Assembly: GCA_026399895.1 (NCBI GenBank)
Contig: JAPLQC010000020.1
Coordinates: 1 to 64,000 of the forward strand
Length of the DNA stretch: 64,000 nt
From: Burkholderiales bacterium
GTDB taxonomy: Bacteria > Pseudomonadota > Gammaproteobacteria > Burkholderiales > Burkholderiaceae_D
Direction of reading: 5' to 3'
Shown here: positions 28,308 to 37,102 of the stretch, piece by piece
Position numbering within the stretch: the first letter of the stretch is position 1
How the letters are laid out: each line of letters opens with the position of its first letter
The notes under the pieces: generated by a model
What the model saw: only the letters and a program-made list of their open reading frames with translations
Told to the model about the DNA's origin: nothing
The model's database searches: none
Position numbers and translations under genes: made by a program

Positions 28308-31300
28308 TCAGAGATTAGGCGCGAGCCAGCGCTGTAACAAGTCCATCGACACCTTGCGCCGAGACGCCATATCAGTAAGCTGATCTTCACCGATTTTGCC
28401 GACCGTGAAATACTTCGACGCCGGATGCGCGAAGTAAAACCCTGAGACCGCTGCGCCAGGGAACATGGCGTACGACTCGGTCAGACTCATACCAATATCC
28501 TCTGCTTCAAGGATACGGAACATATCTGCCTTAACAGTGTGCTCCGGGCAAGCAGGGTAGCCGGGCGCAGGTCGAATACCGCGATACTTCTCACTGATCA
28601 GTTGCTCATTGCTGAGTTTCTCATCTGCAGCATAGCCCCATAAATCCTTGCGCACACGCTCGTGCAAGTATTCAGCAAAAGCTTCCGCCAAGCGATCCGC
28701 TAAAGCCTTCAACATGATCGATGAATAATCATCACCGGCATCTTCAAAACGCTTCTCGTGTTTTTCGATACCAAGACCGGAGGTGACTGCAAACATGCCG
28801 ATGTAATCGGTAACGCCTGAATCTTTTGGCGCAATAAAATCAGCGAGGCATTGATTCGGACGCGCCACACCTTCAATCACTGGCTTTTCATTTTGCTGAC
28901 GCAAGCCGTAATAAGTAAACGCGACCTCGCTCTTGGTCTCGTCCGTGTAGATCTCGATATCATCATCACCCACGCGGTTGGCAGGTAACAGCGCTATTAC
29001 GCCATTCGCGGTCAGCCAGCGGCCCTCGACGATCTTTCTCAGCATCGCCTGTCCCTCGCTGTACACATGACTCGCCGATTCACCGACAATGGGGTCAGTC
29101 AAGATGGCAGGGAAGCTGCCGGCCAGATCCCAGGTCTGGAAAAAAGGCGCCCAGTCGATGTACTGCGCGAGCAGGCCAAGATCGGTATTACGGAAATGAC
29201 GCCGCCCGATGAACTTCGGCTTCAAAGGTGCGCACTCGCCGCTGAACTCCAGTTGCATCTTGTTTTGCCGCGCCTTCGCGAGCGATAGCATCGGCAAGGC
29301 TTTCTTACCGGCGTGCTGAATACGAATACGCTCGTAGTCGGTCGCGATCTCGTCGAGATAGCGACCGCGCGTTTCGTCGGTCAGCAGCGACTGCGCTACC
29401 GATACTGAACGCGACGCATCCGCCACGTAAATCACCGGGCCTTCATAGTTGGGCGCGATTTTTACTGCGGTATGGGCACGGCTAGTGGTTGCGCCACCAA
29501 TCAGCAAAGGTATCTTGCGCTCGCGGAACCAAGGGTCGCGCTGCATCTCTTTAGCGACATGCGCCATCTCTTCCAACGACGGTGTGATCAAGCCAGACAA
29601 TCCGATGATGTCGGCGTTTTCTTCTTTCGCTTTGGCGAGGATCTCAGTGCAGGGGACCATCACCCCCATGTTCACCACCTCAAAGTTATTACACTGCAGA
29701 ACAACGGTGACAATATTTTTGCCGATGTCGTGCACATCGCCCTTCACCGTCGCAATGACGATTTTTCCTTTGGGCTTGGCAGCCTGACCGGTGCGGCGCT
29801 CTTCTTCTGCTTTTTCTTCTTCGATGAAGGGCACCAAATGCGCCACCGCTTGCTTCATCACACGCGCTGACTTCACCACCTGCGGCAGGAACATTTTTCC
29901 CTGGCCGAACAAATCGCCGACGATGTTCATACCATCCATCAGCGGGCCTTCGATCACATGAATCGGACGACCGCCTTTTGCGTCCACTTGTTGGCGAGCT
30001 TCTTCGGTGTCTTCAACAATCCACTGCGTAATACCGTGAATCAGCGAATGCGACAGCCGTTTTTCAACCGGCGCTTCTCGCCACACTAAATTCTGTTCTT
30101 CTTTTTTGCCGCCCGCTTTCAGCGTCGCGGCGAACTCGATCATACGTTCGGTTGCATCGTCACGACGATTCAACACTACATCTTCAACACGCTCGCGCAG
30201 CTCGGGGTCGAGATCGTCATACACACCCATCATGCCGGCATTGACGATGCCCATGCTCATGCCGGCCTTGATCGCGTGATACAAGAACACGGTATGGATC
30301 GCCTCCCGCGCCGGATCATTGCCACGGAACGAGAATGAGACATTCGAGACGCCACCAGAAACTTTGGCATGCGGCAGGTTTTCTCGTATCCAGCGCGTAG
30401 CTTCGATGAAATCGACTGCGTAGTTGTTATGCTCGTCGATACCAGTGGCGATCGCGAAGATATTCGGATCAAAAATTATGTCTTCCGGCGGAAAACCCAC
30501 GCGCTCGACTAAAAAGCGGTAAGCGCGTTCGCAAATTTCGATCTTGCGCTGGAAAGTGTCAGCCTGCCCGGTTTCATCGAAAGCCATCACGATCACCGCC
30601 GCGCCATAACGCCGGCACAACGTGGCCTGTCGCAGAAATTCTTCTTCGCCCTCTTTCAGCGAGATCGAGTTAACGATGGCTTTGCCTTGTACGCACTTCA
30701 GACCTGCCTCGATCACACTCCATTTGGAGGAGTCGATCATGATCGGCACGCGTGCAATATCCGGCTCGGACGCGATCAGATTCAGGAAGCGCGCCATCGC
30801 AGCGACCGAGTCGAGCATCGCCTCATCCATATTGATGTCGATGACCTGCGCGCCATTTTCAACCTGCTGCCGCGCAACCGCCAGTGCCTCTTCATACTGC
30901 TCATTGAGGATCATGCGCGCGAAGGCTTTCGAGCCCGTGACATTGGTGCGCTCACCCACATTCACAAACAAAGAGTCTTCGTCGATGGTGAAAGACTCCA
31001 AGCCAGACAATTTCATCTGGTGAAGGTGTGTTGGCACTGAGCGCGGCGTTATGCTGGCAACGGTGTTGGCAATTTCTCGGATGTGATCGGGCGTGGTGCC
31101 ACAGCAGCCGCCGGCGATATTCACAAATCCACTGTCCGCGAACTCTTTCAGCAAAGAGGCGGTGATGTCCGGTGTTTCATCAAACCCGGTGTCTGACATC
31201 GGGTTTGGCAAACCGGCATTCGGATAAATACAAACAAAGGTCTCAGCGATCTTGGACAACTCTTCGGCGTAAGGACGCATCAGCGTTGCACCCAGCGCGC

Positions 31301-32063
31301 AGTTGAGGCCGATGGTGAGCGGCTTGGCGTGTCGTACCGAGTTCCAGAAAGCAGTGACAGTCTGTCCGGACAAAATTCGCCCGGAGGCATCGGTCACCGT
31401 ACCCGAGATCATTATCGGTAAACGTGTACCGGTCTGCTCAAAATACAAATCGATCGCGAACAATGCCGCTTTGCAGTTCAGTGTGTCAAAGACGGTTTCG
31501 ACCAACAGCACATCGGACCCGCCCTCGACCAGTGCAGTCACTTGTTCGTGGTACGCGGCGACCAACTGATCGAAGCTGACATTGCGCGCGCCTGGATCAT
31601 TGACGTCGGGCGAAATAGAAGCCGTCTTCGGCGTCGGGCCTAAGGCGCCAGCGACAAAGCGCGGCTTGTCGGCGGTGGAATACTTATCGCAAGCGGTACG
31701 CGCAATGCGCGCTGCTTCGAGATTCATCTCACGCGCCAGATGCGCCATGTGGTAATCGTCTTGCGCGATCGAGGTGGCACCAAAGGTATTGGTCTCGATC
31801 AGGTCGGCACCCGCAGCAAGATATTGCTCGTGAATCTCTTGAATAATGTGCGGCTGCGTCAGTGTCAGCAGCTCATTGTTGCCTTTGACGAAGACGTCTT
31901 TGCCGGGCACAGAGAAATCAGCGAAACGCTGACCGCGATAGTCTTCTTCGCTGAGCTTGTAGCGCTGGATCATGGTGCCCATTGCACCATCAAGAACCAA
32001 TATGCGGCGTGACATCAGCTCTCGCAGCTGTGTCTCTACTGGGGAAATAGCGTCGCGTTTCAT
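28308..32063 (-). CDS. metH: cobalamin-dependent methionine synthase
   Basis: MetH transfers a methyl group from methyltetrahydrofolate to homocysteine through cobalamin. The 1251-residue protein has all four modules: the homocysteine/zinc domain (1-350; [12 protein letters not shown] supplies Cys ligands), the folate (pterin) domain (about 365-640; [13 protein letters not shown]), the cobalamin domain (about 670-900; [18 protein letters not shown] with the cobalt-ligating His) and the C-terminal reactivation domain that binds SAM ([12 protein letters not shown]). It is complete. A SAM-II-like riboswitch and terminator precede it. Confidence 0.97.
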   Translation of the reverse strand: MKRDAISPVETQLRELMSRRILVLDGAMGTMIQRYKLSEEDYRGQRFADFSVPGKDVFVKGNNELLTLTQPHIIQEIHEQYLAAGADLIETNTFGATSIAQDDYHMAHLAREMNLEAARIARTACDKYSTADKPRFVAGALGPTPKTASISPDVNDPGARNVSFDQLVAAYHEQVTALVEGGSDVLLVETVFDTLNCKAALFAIDLYFEQTGTRLPIMISGTVTDASGRILSGQTVTAFWNSVRHAKPLTIGLNCALGATLMRPYAEELSKIAETFVCIYPNAGLPNPMSDTGFDETPDITASLLKEFADSGFVNIAGGCCGTTPDHIREIANTVASITPRSVPTHLHQMKLSGLESFTIDEDSLFVNVGERTNVTGSKAFARMILNEQYEEALAVARQQVENGAQVIDINMDEAMLDSVAAMARFLNLIASEPDIARVPIMIDSSKWSVIEAGLKCVQGKAIVNSISLKEGEEEFLRQATLCRRYGAAVIVMAFDETGQADTFQRKIEICERAYRFLVERVGFPPEDIIFDPNIFAIATGIDEHNNYAVDFIEATRWIRENLPHAKVSGGVSNVSFSFRGNDPAREAIHTVFLYHAIKAGMSMGIVNAGMMGVYDDLDPELRERVEDVVLNRRDDATERMIEFAATLKAGGKKEEQNLVWREAPVEKRLSHSLIHGITQWIVEDTEEARQQVDAKGGRPIHVIEGPLMDGMNIVGDLFGQGKMFLPQVVKSARVMKQAVAHLVPFIEEEKAEEERRTGQAAKPKGKIVIATVKGDVHDIGKNIVTVVLQCNNFEVVNMGVMVPCTEILAKAKEENADIIGLSGLITPSLEEMAHVAKEMQRDPWFRERKIPLLIGGATTSRAHTAVKIAPNYEGPVIYVADASRSVSVAQSLLTDETRGRYLDEIATDYERIRIQHAGKKALPMLSLAKARQNKMQLEFSGECAPLKPKFIGRRHFRNTDLGLLAQYIDWAPFFQTWDLAGSFPAILTDPIVGESASHVYSEGQAMLRKIVEGRWLTANGVIALLPANRVGDDDIEIYTDETKSEVAFTYYGLRQQNEKPVIEGVARPNQCLADFIAPKDSGVTDYIGMFAVTSGLGIEKHEKRFEDAGDDYSSIMLKALADRLAEAFAEYLHERVRKDLWGYAADEKLSNEQLISEKYRGIRPAPGYPACPEHTVKADMFRILEAEDIGMSLTESYAMFPGAAVSGFYFAHPASKYFTVGKIGEDQLTDMASRRKVSMDLLQRWLAPNL

Positions 32064-32090
32064 CGTGTATGGTAGCTGCGCTGTTAGCGC

Positions 32091-32126
32091 AAAATAAAAA
32101 ACCCGGCCTGCATTAGCGAAGCCGGG
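32091..32126 (-). terminator. intrinsic terminator in the metH leader
   Basis: On the minus strand CCCGGC and GCCGGG (extended by neighbouring pairs) form a stem followed by TTTTTTATTTT. It lies between the riboswitch and the metH ATG, in the same arrangement as in the metX leader. Confidence 0.85.
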
Positions 32127-32135
32127 TGTGCGTTC

Positions 32136-32210
32136 CGCTTTAGCAGTATTTCTTGGGGAAGCCTCCCCCGCGCCCGCAAGCTGGTATTGACAGAGTCAAA
32201 TCGGCGCGTT
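32136..32210 (-). promoter_or_regulatory. SAM-II-like (SAM-alpha) riboswitch upstream of metH
   Basis: On the minus strand the leader reads CGCGCCGATTTGAC, a short insert, AGCTTGCGGGCGCG, a hairpin (GGGGA/TCCCC), then AAATACTGCTAAAGCG. Stem, loop and 3' pseudoknot strand match the class-II SAM riboswitch and match the metX leader nearly base for base in the conserved parts, while loops and hairpin differ in sequence. That pattern of conserved core with variable stems supports a structured RNA. It begins at a perfect TATAAT promoter and ends before a terminator. Confidence 0.83.
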
Positions 32211-32214
32211 GCGA

Positions 32215-32220
32215 ATTATA
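32215..32220 (-). promoter_or_regulatory. -10 element of the metH promoter
   Basis: The minus strand has a perfect TATAAT about 5-7 bp before the riboswitch aptamer. The -35 position (near GCAGCG) is weak and would lie inside the 3' end of fmt. This indicates that metH is transcribed from its own promoter and not only with def-fmt. Confidence 0.6.
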
Positions 32221-32227
32221 CGGGAAA

Positions 32228-33184
32228 TTAGCTCGGTCGCTGCAGCCGTTGCCCTGCCTCCATCGAGAACCCTTGCAGAAAATTTACCGCCGCAAGACGT
32301 TTGCCGCCAGGCTTCTGTAATTCTGTCAGCAATAAAGCATCTTCGCCGCAAGCGACGGTCACGCCACGCGCGTCAACTGCCAAAACAAGACCCGGTTCGC
32401 CGGTCCCTGCAACCCGCTCTGCGCACCAAATCTTCAAGACGCTATCGTCCAATTGCACCGACGCACCTGGGGCGGGGTTGAATGCGTTAACTCGTCGCAG
32501 CAGCGTGCTTGCCGGCAGTCGCAGATCAAGCGCTGCCTCATCCTTGGAGATTTTTGCGGCATAGGTCACGCCCTCGTCTGGCTGCGGCGTGGCAGTGAGG
32601 CGACCCTCGGTTAAGCGCTGCAAGGCATCGACGATCATGCGTCCGCCCAGCGCGGCGAGTCGGTCGTGCAATGCGCCTGTGGTGTCCTGCGGCGAAATCG
32701 GCTCGTGCGCTATCAGCAGCATGTCACCCGTGTCCAACCCGGCGTCCATCTGCATGATAGTGATGCCTGTCTCGGCATCACCCGACTCAATCGCGCGGTG
32801 AATTGGCGCAGCGCCACGCCAGCGCGGCAACAGCGAAGCGTGAATGTTGATGCAACCTTGCGGTGGTATGGCAAGTACGGAGGGCGGAAGTATCAAGCCA
32901 TAGGCGGCAACGACCATCACATCATGCGGCGTTGAAGCCAGTAGCTCATGCGCTTGCTTGGCCTGATCGGGAAACTTGCCGTCCAGGCGCAATGAGGTCG
33001 GCTGTGCCACCGGAATCTGATGCTGCAGCGCGAATTGCTTGACCGGCGAGGCGTGTAGCTGCATGCCGCGTCCGGCAGGACGATCAGGCTGGGTCAGCAC
33101 CAAGGGGATTTCTATACCAGCGGCGTGTAGGGCCGCCAGTGCAACTGCGGCGAATTCTGGCGTGCCCGCAAAAATGACACGCAT
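32228..33184 (-). CDS. fmt: methionyl-tRNA formyltransferase
   Basis: Fmt formylates initiator Met-tRNA using 10-formyltetrahydrofolate. The 318-residue protein begins [16 protein letters not shown], has the catalytic [20 protein letters not shown] (Asn, His) near residue 112-131 and the following [28 protein letters not shown] segment, then a C-terminal OB-fold tRNA domain (from about 210; [10 protein letters not shown]). It starts 2 bp after the def stop, so def and fmt form an operon. Confidence 0.96.
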   Translation of the reverse strand: MRVIFAGTPEFAAVALAALHAAGIEIPLVLTQPDRPAGRGMQLHASPVKQFALQHQIPVAQPTSLRLDGKFPDQAKQAHELLASTPHDVMVVAAYGLILPPSVLAIPPQGCINIHASLLPRWRGAAPIHRAIESGDAETGITIMQMDAGLDTGDMLLIAHEPISPQDTTGALHDRLAALGGRMIVDALQRLTEGRLTATPQPDEGVTYAAKISKDEAALDLRLPASTLLRRVNAFNPAPGASVQLDDSVLKIWCAERVAGTGEPGLVLAVDARGVTVACGEDALLLTELQKPGGKRLAAVNFLQGFSMEAGQRLQRPS

Positions 33185-33186
33185 GA

Positions 33187-33720
33187 TTAGCGTACCGCTT
33201 CTGCTTGACGCTCTTTCTTCAGCTCGCGCTCTTCTTTCAGCAACTTGGTCTTGATGCGATTGCGCTTGAGTGACGATAGGTATTCAACGAAGACTTTGCC
33301 TTTCAGGTGGTCCATCTCATGCTGAACACATACCGCCAGCAAGCCGTCGGCATCGAATTCTTGCAGCTTGCCGCTGGCATCATGCGCTTTGACGCGCACA
33401 CGCAGAGGGCGCTCAACGCCATCAAAAACACCCGGCACTGAAAGACAGCCCTCGTCATATACCTGGCGCTCATCGCTGGCCCAGACAATTTCAGGATTCA
33501 CCAACACCAGTAATTGATCGCGTGTGTCGGAGACATCGATCACGATCACTTGCTCATGCACATCCACCTGCGTTGCTGCCAGCCCGATACCGGGCGCGGT
33601 GTACATGGTGTCTGCCATATCGGCGACAAGTTTCGCCAGTCGCTCGTCGAATGAGCTAACCGGTTTGGCGATCGTGTGCAAGCGCGGATCGGGATATCGC
33701 AGGATGGTTAACAGTGCCAT
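33187..33720 (-). CDS. def: peptide deformylase
   Basis: Def removes the N-formyl group from nascent proteins. From ATG 33720 the 177-residue protein has the three signature motifs: GIGLAATQ near residue 45, EGCLSVPG with the metal-binding Cys near 90 and QHEMDH with two metal-binding His residues and the catalytic Glu near 132. A lysine/arginine-rich tail follows. The frame could start five codons earlier, but [14 protein letters not shown] is the usual N-terminus. It is divergent from the LysM gene. Confidence 0.96.
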   Translation of the reverse strand: MALLTILRYPDPRLHTIAKPVSSFDERLAKLVADMADTMYTAPGIGLAATQVDVHEQVIVIDVSDTRDQLLVLVNPEIVWASDERQVYDEGCLSVPGVFDGVERPLRVRVKAHDASGKLQEFDADGLLAVCVQHEMDHLKGKVFVEYLSSLKRNRIKTKLLKEERELKKERQAEAVR

Positions 33721-33862
33721 ACAACTTTTGCGCAACAGTCGCTAAAAATTCAGCGGTGAACAGTGTGTAAGGGGGATGCGCTCATGCACAATCGGCGGCG
33801 AATGTGCAGATCGCAAGTCTGCAAAAACATTTCTCACCAACCCCAACAAGCGTGAAAAAACG

Positions 33863-34933
33863 ATGACGAAGTCTAGCATAGCCGCGGTGTGGCTCGCTGC
33901 GGCTGCACTGTCCCTGGGTGCTGCGGCAAACGCAGCCAACCCGTGCGTAATCCTCAGCTCCGCGCCCGACTCGCATACCGTGCAGCAAGGCGATACGCTG
34001 TGGGATATTGCTGCGCGGTTTCTGCAAAATCCCTGGTGCTGGCGTGAGGTTTGGTCTAATAACCAAGTGCAGATTCGTGATCCACATTGGATTTATCCCG
34101 GTCAACGCATCGTGCTGGATCGTACGCTTGGCGTGCTAAGCGTCGCGGCTGTTGGCGACAAGGCGACTGCGACGCCAGCGGTAAGCAAGTTGTCGCCGAC
34201 AGCGCGTGTCGTCATAACAGCGCACAAGTCTGCCATACCGGCGATTGATCCTAGGCTGGCATCGCTAGCAGCTCGCTACCGCTTGGTCTCTGCAACAACG
34301 GTGGCCGATGCGCCGCGCATTGTTGGCTTGTCAGAAGGTCGACGCTTACTGTTACGCGGCGACATTGTTTTCACGACCAAGCCACCCATCGCTGGTGAGA
34401 CATTCGACGTCATGCGCGCACTGATGGCGCCGGCAGCGTTAGATGGCGGCGAGCTGCCGGCGGTGCCCCTGTTACGCATTGGTCAAGTCCGTCGGCAGGC
34501 AGAAAATCCAACGCAATTTTTGGTCGTGCATGCAGATGCTGAGCTTAGTCATGGCGATCTATTGCTACCCGTGGCGACGCAGCCCCCGACCATTCTGATG
34601 CCACAGGCTGCGCCGCCGCTGGAAGGCAAAATCCTGGCGGTATTGCGCGAAAGCCGCTGGGCTTCGCAGCATGATGTGGTGGCGCTTGATCGCGGATTGG
34701 CGGATGGTCTTCGGGCTGGCAGCGTGGTCGAGGTCCTGCGGCCAGATAGAATGGGAGGTCATGAAAATCGTTCACCCAAGCCAGCCGCATCCTCTGCACA
34801 AACTGCCTCCATCGGAGCGCTACTGGTGTTTGAGGCGCTTGAGCACGAAGCACTGGCGCTGGTTATGCGAAGCCGCGACGCCCTTGGCGTGGGCTATCTG
34901 ATTCACTCATCAAGCCCCAATGAGCGACCGTGA
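33863..34933 (+). CDS. LysM domain exported protein
   Basis: This is a 356-residue protein with a signal peptide (residues 1-24, ending ANAAN) and one LysM domain at about 37-90 (SHTVQQGDTLWDIAARFLQNP ... WIYPGQRIVL), which binds peptidoglycan. The rest (about 100-350) is a family-specific region of beta strands found in the LysM proteins that precede dprA in betaproteobacteria. The ATG at 33863 was chosen because the signal peptide starts there. The end overlaps dprA by 14 bp. Confidence 0.88.
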   Translation: MTKSSIAAVWLAAAALSLGAAANAANPCVILSSAPDSHTVQQGDTLWDIAARFLQNPWCWREVWSNNQVQIRDPHWIYPGQRIVLDRTLGVLSVAAVGDKATATPAVSKLSPTARVVITAHKSAIPAIDPRLASLAARYRLVSATTVADAPRIVGLSEGRRLLLRGDIVFTTKPPIAGETFDVMRALMAPAALDGGELPAVPLLRIGQVRRQAENPTQFLVVHADAELSHGDLLLPVATQPPTILMPQAAPPLEGKILAVLRESRWASQHDVVALDRGLADGLRAGSVVEVLRPDRMGGHENRSPKPAASSAQTASIGALLVFEALEHEALALVMRSRDALGVGYLIHSSSPNERP

Positions 34934-36092
34934 TGTTCTTGCAGCCTGGCTGCAATTAATGCTGACAGACGGCGTCGGAACGGTGACTGCGCGCGAGTTG
35001 CTGTCACGTTTCGGTTTGCCAAGCGACATCTTGTCAGCAGGTTTCTCTGCGCTACAAAAATGCGTCCCTGAAAAAATCGCGCTCGCGCTGGCCGGCAAAC
35101 CGGATGCGCCGATGCAGTTGCAGATTGATAAAACACTCGCATGGGCTGCGGAACCCGGCAATCATGTGATCACGCTGGCTGATGCAAACTATCCTCAGGC
35201 ACTGCTCAGCATCGCTGATCCGCCACCGCTGCTCTACGCCAAAGGCCGTACTGAATTACTGTCACGGCCCGGTGTCGCGATTGTCGGTAGCCGCAACGCG
35301 ACCGCACAAGGCATGCAGAATGCCGAACGCTTCGCGCAGACCCTGAGCAATGCGGGATTGTGTGTCATTTCCGGATTGGCGCTTGGCATTGACGCAGCGG
35401 CGCACGCAGGCGCATGTAGCGCAAGCCATGAACACGGATCAACCATTGCCATCACCGGTACCGGGCTTGATTTGGTATACCCCGCTAAACATCGCGCGCT
35501 GGCGCATCGCATTGCAGAACATGGCTGTCTTCTCAGTGAATATCCGATTGGCACAGCTGCGATTGCGGCAAATTTTCCGCGTCGCAATCGACTGATTAGC
35601 GGTATGTCGCTAGGTGTGCTGGTGGTAGAAGCCGCGCTGCAATCAGGTTCGCTAATTACCGCGCGTAGTGCCTTGGAACAAGGGCGTGAAGTGTTCGCGA
35701 TTCCGGGATCAATCCATTCGCCACTGGCAAAAGGCTGCCATCAACTAATCCGTCAAGGTGCCAAGCTGGTTGAGTCTGCGCAAGATATTCTGGAAGAGTT
35801 ACAACTGCATGCCTTAACTCCAGCGGTGCAGCAGGCCGTCACTACGTCAACACGCTCCACGCCGGATGCTGCTGTGAAGGTGCAGCGTCCAAGCACTGGC
35901 GTACCCGCGGCTGTGGATGAGCACGCACGGCAAGTGATGCAGGCCGCAGGCCATGACCCAACCTCGGTGGACCAGTTAGCGGAGCGAACAGGTTTGGCGG
36001 CGTCTGAGATTCAAGCGACCTTATTACTGCTTGAACTTGATGGCAGCGTTGAACGAATGAGCGATGGACGCTATCAAAAACTCACGTCGTAA
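34920..36092 (+). CDS. dprA: DNA-processing protein DprA
   Basis: DprA protects incoming single-stranded DNA and loads RecA during natural transformation. The 390-residue protein has an N-terminal helical region, a Rossmann-fold core with VAIVGSRNATAQG near residue 119, ISGLALGIDAAAHAGA near 148 and GTGLDLVYPAKHRAL near 180, FPRRNRLISGMS near 219, and a C-terminal winged helix (about 330-385; AERTGLAASEIQATLLLLELDGSV). It overlaps the LysM gene. With comM in the window it suggests the strain may be transformable. Confidence 0.94.
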   Translation: MSDRDVLAAWLQLMLTDGVGTVTARELLSRFGLPSDILSAGFSALQKCVPEKIALALAGKPDAPMQLQIDKTLAWAAEPGNHVITLADANYPQALLSIADPPPLLYAKGRTELLSRPGVAIVGSRNATAQGMQNAERFAQTLSNAGLCVISGLALGIDAAAHAGACSASHEHGSTIAITGTGLDLVYPAKHRALAHRIAEHGCLLSEYPIGTAAIAANFPRRNRLISGMSLGVLVVEAALQSGSLITARSALEQGREVFAIPGSIHSPLAKGCHQLIRQGAKLVESAQDILEELQLHALTPAVQQAVTTSTRSTPDAAVKVQRPSTGVPAAVDEHARQVMQAAGHDPTSVDQLAERTGLAASEIQATLLLLELDGSVERMSDGRYQKLTS

Positions 36093-36433
36093 AAATTTCT
36101 GCCGCTAAAAAACTGTGTCGCTGCAACTCAACTACTGGCTCGACCGATTTGCCGTAGCAAGCGTCGAATACGTCATTCGTCGAATGACTAATGCGTCGAA
36201 AGCAACTTGGATTTTGGCTCCCGAAGTTTTTTATAGCCATTGAAAATGGGTGTAATCGGGCTCCCTTCGAAAAAAGCTGTTTTTTGTTTTATCAAGCATC
36301 TGGCCAGACAAAAAAGCTAAGCTGCTGAAATAAAACAGAAATCTTTCTTGATTGCGTCATTACGCTGCTCGCCACCGAGCGCTTTCTGACATTCTGACTT
36401 GTGCGTAGGAAAAGATGCCGTTACAGTATAAGA
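36093..36433. other. 341-bp non-coding gap between dprA and smg
   Basis: No gene is seen. The gap is more AT-rich than its surroundings. It contains a perfect inverted repeat, GTCATTC-gtc-GAATGAC at 36172-36188, flanked by three copies of gtcgaa, and a weaker pair TGTTTTAT / ATAAAACA about 40 bp apart in the second half. These could be protein-binding or transcript-folding sites for smg. No clear sigma-70 promoter could be settled. Confidence 0.5.
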
Positions 36434-36910
36434 ATGTTTGAGGTGCTTGTTTACCTTTACGAAACTTATTACCGACCCGACGCCTGCCCTGATTCGGTGG
36501 CTTTGGCGAAGAAACTGTCGGCGGTAGGTTTCGAACAGGATGAGATCTCGCGTGCGCTAGGCTGGTTGACCGACCTCGCCGAAACCACGAATGAGATGTT
36601 CAGCCAGCAGGCCCATCAGACGGCCTTTTCATTCGGCTCGCGTGTTTACGCCGACAAAGAGTATGAAATGCTCGGCTCAGAAGCGATCGGCTTCATTGAG
36701 TTTCTCGAATCAGCGGACGTCATCAACACCATTCAGCGCGAAATCGTCATCGAGCGCGCCTGTGCGGTGAATGAATCGCCAATTCCTCTCGACAAACTGA
36801 AGGTTATCGTGCTGATGGTCCTCTGGAGCCAGGGCAAAGAGCCTGACAGCCTGATGTTCGACGAATTGTTCGCCGACGAAGAAAACACCCATCCGCCGCT
36901 GTATCACTAA
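36434..36910 (+). CDS. smg: Smg / DUF494 family protein
   Basis: This is a 158-residue cytosolic protein of unknown function, regularly found next to dprA and topoisomerase genes in proteobacteria. It begins [15 protein letters not shown] and has the conserved [11 protein letters not shown] near residue 48 and [13 protein letters not shown] near 80. The ATG at 36434 gives the family's usual N-terminus; the longer frame from 36401 adds only a basic stretch and was rejected. Confidence 0.92.
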   Translation: MFEVLVYLYETYYRPDACPDSVALAKKLSAVGFEQDEISRALGWLTDLAETTNEMFSQQAHQTAFSFGSRVYADKEYEMLGSEAIGFIEFLESADVINTIQREIVIERACAVNESPIPLDKLKVIVLMVLWSQGKEPDSLMFDELFADEENTHPPLYH

Positions 36911-37102
36911 ACGAGCGCAAAACAGGGTCGCGGCGAACCTCCCTGGCCGGCCTGCTTGCGAACTGCTTGACAACCCGCTTATCATTGGCCGCGTTTGGCT
37001 GCCGAACCCGCCGGTTCAGGCGCTGCCCCTGCGCGAAGCTCCGGATTTGCGCCAGCTCCGACCGGCGATGAAAGCACCGCCGCTGTCCAATTCTTATTCA
37101 CT

